Shown here piece after piece: positions 22,204 to 33,935 of a stretch of DNA of 64,000 nucleotides. The number at the start of each line of letters is the position of its first letter. The first letter of the stretch is position 1. Source of the DNA: Setaria digitata (lineage: Eukaryota; Nematoda; Chromadorea; Rhabditida; Setariidae); assembly GCA_003640385.1 (NCBI GenBank), contig RCAB01000054.1:1-64000 (forward strand), given 5' to 3'. The notes below the pieces were generated by a model. It saw only the letters and a program-made list of their open reading frames with translations. It was not told the DNA's origin and ran no database searches. Both the position numbers and the translations under genes were made by a program.

Positions 22204-24911
22204 TTATAATTGATGTGAACCAATAAATAATGATAATTTTTGCACAAAGGCTATAAATCAATTAAAATAAATGCAAGGTAAGAAAGAAAAAGAAATGATT
22301 TTATTTTGACGCCGAAAAGTTGGACTATGAATGAATGAATCAATTTTGTTTATCATTATTGAAGAGAAAAGAAACGAAAAAGTACGAAAACTTTTGTAAT
22401 TTAAAACTTTTCTGATAAATATTTAGAAAATAGCACAATTTTGGCATTTATTTTTCGTTCAATTTCCTGAAAATATCTTAAAGGAAAAATGCTTTTGAGC
22501 AATTCAGTCATAATTCAGTGATTGTTTTACAAAAGAATAGGCTTCATTAATTAGACATGGATGGGACATCGAGAGAGATTCATTTATTTCTATATGTATC
22601 ATCGATAGTGGTAGATGAAGTAGCAGACAGAAAGGCTGAAAAATTTGTTTTCACTACTGTGCAACTTCTAACTGACTGAGATATAGCAGGTATCAGTTCA
22701 TTGAAGCATCACGTACTGCAAAAGAAGCAACACGGAAAAACGTGTCCCATCACTTCATTTAATGAAAAGAACAACAACTGCTCTGCTCACTTCACGGACG
22801 AATCCCTCATTCTTCAAAACGGAAGTATTCGTAGGAACGATGAATGGTCACAGAGAAACATTATCAGTTAGTAAAATAATTAGCCAAAATGAATTGCGAC
22901 GTAAATTGCTGTAAACTTCCGTGATGTATGATTGTATTTACGTGTAGTATCACGAAGATTACGAGAATAAACTGGACGAAAAAATGAGAAATTATGCGGA
23001 AATTACGCTTCAGTGAGTGAATTTGTGGTTTGTTGATCCATTTGATTATTACGTCATTTCCATTATTGGAACAAATGATGTAAAAAGAGAAGATTAACCA
23101 TTCAATTATTTCTTTCTAATTTGCTTACCTGTCGATAGGTTAGACTATAATTTTCTCATGACACTTGTTTTCTCGAATGTAATTTTAATATTTTATAACG
23201 GAAGCAGCTTTTAATGTTCAAAATGTTTCAAATGTTTCAAAAAATATTAGCTTTTTCTACCCTCTAATATATTGGTTTATTTGTCGCTAATTAAACTACT
23301 AATTTATCTTTCCCTGAAACTCATGTAGAAAAAAAAAGGATAACCAGCAGATGTTTAATTAACCAAAAACCTTTTTGATAATAAAATTAGCAAACAAGAA
23401 ATTAGCCGATAAATTTTATTTTTAAATGCAGTTTGCGTGCAACTTTTATGAAACATTACTTTGTATTTGTACATATTCAGCTTGTTTGACCACTTTTTAA
23501 AATTTTAAAAATATACAATGCCGATTTAATTTGAAATTTCAGTGATGAAAGCATAATGAAAACGTGTTCAATTTGTCATCACAACATTGAGTAAATAATT
23601 ACATAATATTTATGTGTGCTGTATACACAGCTAAAGGTAAATTATTATATTCAGATAAACAGAATAACTGAAAATTCCTCGAATTCTTTTCCATTCAATA
23701 ATTGCCTTGACTTATTCAATTATGATTAGTTTTTGCTATTATTATTGTTGCTATTATCACTGTTGTTTGTCATTAATATCACTGTTATTATTAATTATTT
23801 CTTTCAAATTCAATTCAACCCTTTTTTTCCATCTTCCCTTCAATTTGAAAAAATTTCAGATCTACATACGGATATTTCTTCAGAGCGCAACGTGTTATGG
23901 ACAAAGCCGCTTTCCACACGTACTCTTTGTGAATGAATGCCATTTTTCAGCAGCGGCACATTAAATAAGCGGACGTAATCATCCGCTAAATACTACAACG
24001 ACGTGACATGGAAGAAAACGTTTCAACGGTTAGCTATAAGTGGATAGAGGCAACTTCTCTGTACGTGAAGGTTCAACCACTGAGAAGCTAGCTATTCATC
24101 AGAAATAATCAAACAGTCAGGTATAAGGGGTCCCTCACCAAGACAGGTATATACGACGATTAATATCATCATACTTTCGGGTAGATAATTTTTTACCCCA
24201 GCACATGGGCAGCTGTTATTGCATTTTATTATTCACTGAAATTTTGAAATTACAATGATTTATATAAGAAAACGATTACTGTTTGAAATGAGATGACAAA
24301 AACGGAATTATCATAAATGCATAAATTATCGCATACATACTAAAATGGATTGTGTAAACAGAAATGTCTGAAACAAAAACGAAAATTTAAAAGAAGCAAA
24401 TGAGATCAAAGATTGTCTGCATTTAAAGATAATCATTTTTAAGAGAATAATCGTAATCAGTGTGCCGCTCTAGCAAATAAAGATAACAATTTCCACGATG
24501 GTTTTACTTTCAATTCAAATTAGAGACATTGAAATTCGATTACAACATATATTTTAGTCATTATGAAAATGCTTCTGTCAAAATTATTTACAATTTTCTT
24601 TTCTCTTTCTTTTTTTTTTTTTGTTCAAATTTTTTACAATTTTTCATTGTCTCATATAATTAATACAACATACATTATTCATAATCATCCATTTTTGGCA
24701 ATTAAAAGATGAGAATGAGGAAGATGAACAAAGGAAATATTCCAATAAATTGGCCTTCTGTTTGTTGGTCATTGAAAATGGACAAATCTTCAATTTATTT
24801 ATACATATTGTTTGGAATTTTAAAACTATAAACAGTTGTCAAATGTTTGTGCATACATTATATATATATATATGTGTATGCGTATAATATAATATATGCA
24901 CAATCCTACAA

Positions 24912-24960
24912 CATTTATCAACTAAAACATTAGTATAATATGTGTCTTAGTTGATAAATG
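24912..24960. repeat. 14-bp perfect inverted repeat with 21-nt spacer
   Basis: CATTTATCAACTAA at 24912-24925 pairs exactly with TTAGTTGATAAATG at 24947-24960. It could form a stem-loop in DNA or RNA. Each arm includes a TTATC/GATAA core. Confidence 0.85.
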
Positions 24961-26223
24961 AAAAACGGAAACTTCAGAAGGATGCTATCTAGAATCCTAG
25001 AATCCTTCATGAGCATTCTCGAAGTTCAAGCATTTCTTATTTCCATCATTTTTGCCTAATAAATGCGAGTACGAAAGAAGATCTTACACTAGATGAAACT
25101 TGAAAAGCTATTTTTCTTCGTCTTTTTTTTTTTTTTTTTTTTTTGACACAATAACAAAACGAAAAAAAAATTGTATAATTTGTACGAGAAGTGACTGTAA
25201 TTATCAGGGATACTGCTGTGATAAATAGAATGACATGGATGGTGATAAGAGATGATAAATGATCATGTGGTTCATTCAGCAGTTGATAATTGTTGCAAGA
25301 TTGAAGAGAAGAAAAAAGCTAAAAAAGAATCTAAAAAGATGAATACAGCATGCAGATTACTAATCAAAGGAAAATTTCTAATATCAAGAAGACACACAAA
25401 AAAATGGGAATGAAAAAAAAAAGAAAAAGTGCTCTCGGAAATGAAAAAAGAAAAGAAAAAACTTTGAATTGGAATTTTTTGACGAAAAAAAGGAAGAAAA
25501 AAGTTAAGATGTGAAATTTGGCAAATGTAATTTATGTGCAAAATTTCTTTTTTTTTTCACCGCATGAGCAAAGAAATTCTAAATGTTTCAAAAAAAAAAG
25601 CATTTTTTTTCTTCCTTTACAGAAAATTTTTAAATGTTAGGAAGAAAACCGTAATAAATTGGCCAAATATTAATTTTTCTTTAATATTTTAAATGAATGA
25701 AATATTGATGAATATTCATTCCATTTTTTTCTACAATTTTTCTCCCTCCTCCTTACAATATCATTTCTCAAAATTTACAATTGGAGGATGGAAAAAAAAA
25801 AAGATACGCATAGTGGGATAATTTATACCAGTTAAGCTCATGATAATGTTCATACTAAAATAAAAATTAATAACAACTAAAATATGCAACGGTTTCTTGA
25901 TACCATAATGATACATACTGTTATCAGTACTCGTAGTAACTCGTTAAAGAGGAGCCACAATAGCCTTAGGCCATAATACGGTGTATCATTTTGGCTCAGT
26001 TGTAATTTCTAAAGCAATAAGAAGAAATATGACCTGGCATAGACATAGTGATAAAAAGCAGACAGAAATACATTTAACATGATACTGAGTATGATTGACT
26101 GATAAGAAACATGAATCTAGAATAGCTAGAAAAAAAGGAAAGCATTTCGCTGCGTATTACCTAATCGAATTTCTTTCAGATTTCCTTTCCTTATTTAATT
26201 TTTAAATAAATGTGTCAAATTAA

Positions 26224-26264
<41 letters not shown>
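26224..26264. repeat. (AC)n microsatellite
   Basis: About 20 uninterrupted AC dinucleotides followed by a short degenerate ACGTACAC tail. Confidence 0.95.
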
Positions 26265-26266
<2 letters not shown>

Positions 26267-27606
26267 ACACAACACAAAAAGTGTTTAAAATTAGATAAAA
26301 AAGTTCGAAATGTTGCTGAAAGAAATTAATTAGTTAATAACAACAAATTTAAAACAAAAGCTATCACAACAATTGGTGATTCATTGCCTAATAATGTCAG
26401 TAAGTAATTTTGTTATCCGAAAAAAAAATTAACAATAAAACGAAATTTATAAATTCCCAATGATAGTATGGAAATTTAATTTCGAATGAAATTGAGCAGC
26501 TTGTAACATTGGTGATAATTAACTGATATTGTGCAAATTCTGCTTCTCATTCTCCTAATTTGCGCATAAATTTTCAAATAGCTAATAAATAATTAGCCTT
26601 TGATTTTTTTTTTTAGAAAACTGAAAAAAAAAAAGACTTTTAAAGGAGTAATCTTCGCTTTCAAAAAAGTTTCAAATTCAATTCTGATTTTGTTTGCACA
26701 AATTAAGATGATAATCTTTGATTTTTTTTCCCTTTGTTGTGTCTTCCTTTCTTTGCAAAATTTTAAAAATTTCTGAATGAAACTTTGCAAAGTTTGCAAA
26801 CAAAAAAGAAAAAAAAAAAAGAAAAAAAAGAGAAAGAAAAAGGGAAAAGAAAAGATTGAAATTTTCATTAGCATATTTTTCCTTGAAATGACTGAAGACG
26901 AAAATTACAACAAGCAACAAAATGGCACCGCCATCATATTCATCACCTATAATTTGTACTATAATCTATCAATTTTTCACCTCTTTTCTATCAAATTCCT
27001 TTTTTTTTTTTTTTCTTTTGTGCAAAAATCTATTCGTTTTTTTTTTTATTCTTTTTTAAAAACCATAAAAATGAGCCAATTTTTGATTTAATCTTTCGAA
27101 AAAAAGAAAGTTATCATTGAATGATAATTTTTTTTTTTTGCTTCAAAATAAATCTCTGCACCAAATGTTTTTCTATCTTTGATATTTGTGTTGTATAGAA
27201 ATCGATAGATGTTGATTGTTTTCTTCAAAATAAAAATTAAAAAATAAAAAGTAGTGAAAAAAAAAATGCAAATGAATGAAAAATTCATTTGTTTGATTGT
27301 TTTTTTTTTTTTTGCTTAAACTAATATAAGGCTACTGCATTTCTAACATATTTTTGAAATTTATTCAAAAGTTTATATTTTTTTGTTTCTTTCCTTTCCT
27401 TTCCTTTTTTTTTTTCTTTTATAGGCCGTACTATAATTTTTAATGGCAACATTTTCCATCTTTTTCAAATACCTTTTTTTTTTTCGTTTTTTTTTTTTTT
27501 TTTTTTTTTTAATAATTTCATCTTCAATTTCGTCGTTTTCTCTCATTCTCGTCTTCGTCGAATTGTTGTCATTTCTGATTGGTTTTAGATTTTGCAGGAA
27601 GTAATT

Positions 27607-30600
27607 TCAATCACAACAAAATGATTTCATATCATCGAATGAGCAACGATTCACACAACATTTCTCAGTCAATGTTTGTCCACGTTTTATTAACGTTGTC
27701 AACGCTGCAAATATATGCAATGAATTAATTAAGAAGGTGGTTATGAGTAATAATTAACGTTATATCATTAATTGGAAAATACTTCTGTCTTTTCTTATTC
27801 CTAAACTTTTGCAAGTAATTTACTTTTTACCTTTGTCATACAATTAATTAACGCTTATTTGGCTTTTAATTGTATATCGACATTATTAGATATGAGCCTT
27901 TGACAGAGAGAAAGAGAGTGGAGAAAAAAAAAAACAAACAAACAAACGAAGTAAAATAAAACAAAAGAAGAAAGAGAGAGAGAGAGAGAGGGAAAGAGAG
28001 AAAAAGAGAAATGATGTAAAATGAATTTATTATATAAACAAAAGAAAATAATAATACATTCATGGTATGAGCAAAGAAATTATCATTATTGTTTTTTTTT
28101 TTTTCCACTGGAATTGTGTTGTTTAGCTTTTATTAATTATAAATGATTGTTGCATTTGAAAGGTGTTATCAACAAAGCATTCCAGATTTTTCGGAACCTT
28201 TTCCATTCCTTTTGCAACATTTGAATACATCATTTCAAATCAATTATTCATTACTTATTTTGAATTTTTTAAGCGTCAGATTGAATGAAATTTGCAGAAA
28301 TTGGAATGTTAAAAACAGACCGACTGTACAAATGTAACATGGAAATGAAAAAAGATACTCTTGACAGTCGAGAGTACTGTTATCCTCGAAACACCTCTTA
28401 TCATCTCTTATCATTTCTTTAAATTTTGGCTAAATCATATATGTATCAGTTTTGTGAGTTATCAGGTCACATTTGTCACCCTAAATTGATGTTATGATGA
28501 ACAATAATTAATTAATTTCAGGATCTATAAATTGATGGCAACTGTTAAAAAGACCGTTGTTAATCTGTGCAAATGTATATAAAGAGAAATATATTGCTCA
28601 TGCAGAAAGAAAGGAATCTTTCGGCGAGATTAGTTACAGAGAATTGTAAAATTTACAAAATTAGGTGTTTCAGAGAGCTTCTTCACTCTACGCAGCCGTA
28701 AAATGACAACAAAAAAAAAAGAGAGAAATAGTAATAAGAATAATGCATCGAAAGTAATAAAATCATTGATTAATAGTGCATTGCTTATCAATAATGTAGA
28801 GATAAAATTTGATGATAACGTGTTCTTAATATCAGTTCTGTTTTAGCGTTTATCAGTTTTGATATCCACATCCGACACTGTTTTTTTTTTTTTTTTTTCA
28901 AAATTATGAATTCATTCTAAAAACTTAATTTTTTGGCAATGGAATTTTATTCTGTAGATAACTTCACAAATATATTTCACAAGATCCATATCTGTGTTTA
29001 ATACAACTTCCTTTTTTTTTTTTTTTTTCTTCTTAAAGTCAATTTTTTTTTTTTTATGAATCAGTCTTCCAATGATAAGAAAGATGGAAACTTTTCGATG
29101 ATATGTAATGAATGAGAGATCCAATGATGATAGAACTTGCAAATCCATCTTGTTCCTTTCTTATATAATTATATTTTTAATTTTAGCTATTTTTTTTTTT
29201 TCGAAAGGAAACGGATTATTTTATATATTAGACAAACTACTGATACATTTGCAAAGTTTCAGTTTTTAATTTGAAAACTCCTTTAGAACACAACTGATAC
29301 TTCGAAATATTATTCATTTAAATATGTGACATTTGTGGGATTAATTATAAAAGTGAATGAATGCTATTGCCATGCAACTTATTTCACTGTTAATAATACT
29401 AACAGAAATTGCACAGCCGTTGTGAAATTTAAACAAACACAGAGTATGAGGAGGTATTTGGAAATTTGTTAAAAGCAAATCAGTTCAAATTAATTACTTT
29501 TATTATTTATACGCTTTAAATTTTACTTTAAATGAAACTAAAAGTATTTCCTCATCGACAAGGCTTATCGATGTTTGGAAAAAATGAACAACAAGAGGTC
29601 TTTATCCGATGACAACTTTTCACCTTCGTCTTAATAAAAAAAAAAAAAAAAAAAATGAGATATATGAAACTAATATTGAAATCGCAGAAATTTAAATTTT
29701 AAAAACCACGTATTCATACCATTTATTAGGAGTAATTTGAAATGAAAACTGAAAGCAATGCGAGGAATTAGTTTACTGGAATGCATCCAGCATTTGCTTG
29801 CCAATTATGATATACCTTACAATCAGCTACATGTAATCGAAAGGTAAGAATACAAACAATATACATCCTAATTACACAAGTTCTAATTAAGAATAATGAA
29901 TATTCAACTAGTCTTATATGTATATATAGTATTTATTTTAGATATCTATCAGAGTAGTTAAATATTCGTAATTAGAATTTGAATATATGTATATTGTGTA
30001 TGAATAAAAATGAATTTTAAACTATTCAACAGCAATCATCTTTTCTTTTATTTCACTTTTTTTTTTTTTTTTTGTTCCTTATCTTAACATGAAGTACAAA
30101 TTGAGGTTTGGGAACTAGAGGGGAGGAAAAAAAAGAAACTAATTTATTCTTGTTTGTCAATGGTTTTTAAAATAAATTATTAATTGCAAGAAATAATTTG
30201 ATGAAATTTGAAGCATTAATAAAAGCAAATAAAGAGAGAAATATGATCGACATGAATGCTTGAAATGATTAGCATTAATACAAAAGAGATTGAAATGAAA
30301 TAAGACTGCTTGATCATATATATACCTTTTTTTCTTTTTTCATTAAACTTTTAACAGAAGATCTGATATGAGCTGATAAGCAAGTAAAATTAAATCAGTC
30401 ATTTTGCATACCATGTAGCATGAATGATAAATGAAATCTAACTTACATCGTTTCGTGCTAACAGCCTTACCACCAACCGGTTTCACACAACCATTGCATA
30501 GTTTGATAATTGCTTCCACTAGTTTGGTACCACAGAGTCGACTTGTACTAGCTTTCTTCGACGGTATTGGAATTAGTGCTTCATCAAAAATATTTCTTCC

Positions 30601-30870
30601 TCTTAATGCCATCGCAATACGTCCTCCATTATACAGTTCACTTGTTTCAAGCCATTCCAATTCCTCATCCAAACTATTCTCATCTCGTTGACGGTACTGA
30701 TCACGGAATCGTTCCATATTTATTTGCTTCAGGATACGCCTTGTATTCCGGTCTTTAGGATTTGATGATCGTCCATCTTCCAGGTGTCTTTCTATGCTCG
30801 CATTTCCTTCTTCAGCATTCAGGCCAATTATGAGAACAATGGCCACAAGAATGTTTGTTTTGAAGCACAT
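27607..30870 (-). CDS. Insulin-like peptide precursor with eight conserved-type cysteines
   Basis: Two minus-strand coding exons, 30447-30870 and 27607-27704, join in phase 1 at a strong GTAAGT donor and a TTTGCAG acceptor across a 2.7-kb intron, giving 173 residues. A signal peptide (about 1-19, hydrophobic ILVAIVLIIG) is followed by an unusually long acidic/basic pro-segment (about 20-110). The B chain RLCGTKLVEAIIKLCNGC has Cys at 113, 125 and 128. A spacer ends in KR at 148-149, and the A chain is CCVNRC plus FCCD, with Cys at 157, 158, 162, 171 and 172. CG-x3-LVEA, C-x11-C and CC-x3-C-x8-C are the insulin signature. The extra B-chain Cys128 and extra A-chain Cys172 can form a fourth disulfide, as in one class of nematode insulins (DAF-28-like). 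It is probably secreted and acts on an insulin/DAF-2-type receptor. The A-chain exon is too short to be seen as an isolated frame; it was found by splice phase. Confidence 0.93.
27971..28015. repeat. GA-rich microsatellite
   Basis: Run of GA/AAGA repeats inside the insulin-like gene intron, flanked by poly-A and ACAA repeats. Confidence 0.8.
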
Positions 30871-31379
30871 GGCTTTTTTTTTTTCTTTTTGGAAAATTAT
30901 TAGGTAGTACGAAAGTGATTTTTGTTAATGATTTAATGCAAGAAAAAGGAAAAAAGAGAGAGAGAGAGAAAGAGATGATGGCTTTTTGTAGTAGCTGTTG
31001 GCGTGACAAATGTATCCGCTCTCAAACACTGCCTATTCCGCTTGCAGGAAGAATTAGGATGAAGTAAGTCGGACAGGTAGTTTGCGCCTTCTCGATCTCG
31101 ACGGCAGCACTCTGTCGAACAAGTTGCTGTGGTTGAATGGAAAGTGTGTAGTATTTGGAGAGGTATTTGAGCAGAAGATGGCTACTTTTAAAGTACCTTC
31201 CTAACTGGCACCGAACGACAGACTGCAAATTAGGAAGGCTGGACTTCGGAGCAGTCAGCCAAACCCCTTCCGTCACCCTCATCCAAGAGGTCCCGTTGAA
31301 TCTATCACTGGCAAGCACCTAAGATACATGCACAAGGGGCGGCCCAAGGCTGAAGTCCGTCCTCCTTCTTGGAACTAGG

Positions 31380-31500
31380 CTACGAAGGACTGACAGATGG
31401 ATGAACGGACGATGGATGAACGGACGGATGGATGACGGACGTGTGAGCAGACGGATGGACGGAGTGAGGGATGAAAGGACGGACGGTGGGTGCATCGGTA
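31380..31500. repeat. Degenerate GGAC/GATG tandem repeat
   Basis: Imperfect repetition of GGATG(A)ACGGAC units, markedly more GC-rich than the surroundings. It lies about 0.5 kb upstream of the insulin-like start codon. Confidence 0.75.
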
Positions 31501-33777
31501 CTGTCACGAAGGAATTCCGATCTTGCAATCTGTAACGAAAAGATTTTAGTTTTTATCATATCAGTCTGATTGAGAGTGAAGTTTCAGACTTTCAATGTGA
31601 CAAGAGCGTAAGAAGGAATGGGGTAAAATTCAGACCTGATATGATTGCAGGTCAATGCATTTTCACACAAGACAGATGCAAATCACTATGTTATCCTTCG
31701 AATGGAATCAGTACCGTTCGCGCATCTGATAAGAATGTTATCAGATTACGGATAAAATTACTGTTGTCACAGTTGGACAGAACTGTTAATATGACCGCAT
31801 CATCCCTTTTCTATGAAACCCTGCAGTTTCCATGTAAATTCAAATTTAATTTTATCTTTAAAATACAATTTAATAGTGAAACTTTTTTCTTAATCAAAGT
31901 TAATTTTCATATTTCCCTGAAAATATTCAATAGATTGGCATACCAATAAACAAGTCTTTGCTACATTTGCAAATGTGCCTAATTATACTTTAGAGTTAAA
32001 ATTTAGATAACCTTAATTAGTTGCTTAATCGTTTTAGCTTGCTCAGCTGTTTGATTATCATTGCTATTTTGATCTGTGAAGTTATATCATATATCAAAAA
32101 GACAAAGTAATGCTAAGAGTCGTTATGATATCAATTATTACTCATATATGATTACTTTACAATAGCAATTCTCGTTTCGTGGGGTACGAATTGGGAAATT
32201 CAAATAAACAGAAGCGATAAACGAATAAGTAAAAGTTATTCTTGTGAGAGGAGCAAATAAATAATTAGAACTACGATTAGATGATGATCGGTATTGTTTA
32301 AAGTTCTGTTATACTTTAGTAGTGTAGTTTTAAATATCATTGATTATTAGTGGCTATCTTCTCGTATTTGTATCATGATAGTTATCAATTGATGCTTAAT
32401 TACACATGAATTACTTAATTACACATTGCAGTAAATCTTATTATATACTTTCCTTATTCTTATGTCTTTATCATCAACCAATTAATAATGATCATAATTG
32501 TAAAAGAAAAATATGTAATCAAATAATTAACACGATAAACGACTAGAGGATAAACTTTTTTATTAAAACATAAAGTTATAATTTTACATGAGTAAGTACT
32601 CAAAATGACAATTTATTCTCATTCATTTCTCATCCACATTTACTAGGATAGCGGATAATAATTATTCCTTCATTAGAACTTTTTAACTTAAAAAAAAGCT
32701 AAAATGAATCGAACGATCAAATGATCCAAATAATTCCTCATATTGTAAATGATTCAGTTATCATTTTGCTCATCATTATTAGACTTCCAAATTTACCAAG
32801 TTCAAACTTGATAGAATAAGTAAATTTAGCTGAAAGCATTCTTAAAATGTAAAATTATGATTCTAGATAAGTAAATGATCAAAATGATATGCTGCTCACC
32901 GCAAGATCAGATTGCTTTCGAAATTTCTTTAGCAAAAAAGGGAAGGGATCCAGGAGAACAAAGAAAAGACTGAGTCTGAATGGCAAATAGTTGAAAAAAT
33001 ACCTGTAATATCATTAATACCTTTGGTTTTTTTCTCTTTTTTTCCTAATTTTCAATGAAAGTTTCAAATGAATATATGTTATCATTTTAATCACAGTTGA
33101 AAAATTACGACAAATTAATTGCAGAATAGACAAAATAAGGGGCAGTCTAAGCAGACGGTGATAATTCTCATACAAGTGTCACAAAGATCCTCCATTAATT
33201 AAGTGCAAGAATTATACAAGACTAATTAATTTAAATTTTTCGCTTTTGAAAAGCTGATAATTATCAATGTTGAGCATTATTTAATAAAATTAACTCTAAT
33301 ATAATAGTTCTCAGCAATTTGCCAGAAATGTTTTTTTGTGCCACTTGAGACAATGGAAATAGAGAGGTAAAAGCCGTTAAATATTGAATTAACCAATGAA
33401 CACGAAACTTAATTCTGGTAAAATTTATGAAAGCTTTCAAAAATTAACCTAAATTTTGATTTTTTTTATTTAATTGCAAAGAAAAAAAAAATGAAATATT
33501 GCGAGAAATCGTATTAGGAACTTTTTCAAAAATCATTTAAAAAAAGGACAAAATGGAAAATGAAATTTGTTTTATTAAATGAAGCAAACTTTTCTTCCTA
33601 TTTCGATGAATACTTCCATAAACTTTTGAAATTCTTCAAAATACTTTCAAAAAAAAGAAAAAAGGTAAAAAAAAAGAAGACTGAAAAGTATATCTATGAA
33701 TTCATTGATCTCTCATTTATTATGCATCTATCCGTTTTAAATATTGCTACTTCTATTTGACACCACTATGTTCAGGT

Positions 33778-33935
33778 AGAAAATTTTGGTAATTAACCGA
33801 AACATTTACTACTCTTTGAATGGAGAAAAATACTTGAGTTTTTTTTTTTTTTTTTNAAAAATTTTGGTAATTAACCGAAACATTTACTACTCTTTGAATG
33901 GAGAAAATACTTGAATTTTTTTTTATTAAAAGATC
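33778..33935. repeat. Duplicated flanks around a single N (assembly artefact)
   Basis: About 75 nt starting AAAATTTTGGTAATTAACCG occurs on both sides of the N at 33856, ending each time in a poly-T run. This matches the abutted-contig pattern seen elsewhere in the window. Confidence 0.75.

Larger units (their letters stand above)
22204..27606. other. Intergenic, no supported gene
   Basis: Long AT-rich stretch with many homopolymer runs, a dinucleotide repeat at 26224-26264 and a 14-bp inverted repeat at 24912-24960. Open frames here are short, low-complexity (poly-K/F) and lack splice-phase support. Confidence 0.6.

Noticed and set aside
26593..27091. Overlapping Lys/Phe-rich open frames on both strands
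   Set aside because: Low-complexity poly-A/T sequence without splice sites or domains.
29534..29640. Minus-strand CC-containing frame as insulin A-chain exon
   Set aside because: Its cysteine spacing does not fit insulin, and the phase-consistent exon at 27607-27704 fits exactly.
31022..31318. Minus-strand 98-residue open frame upstream of the insulin gene
   Set aside because: GC-rich sequence gives long frames by chance; no domain and no supported junction to the insulin exons.
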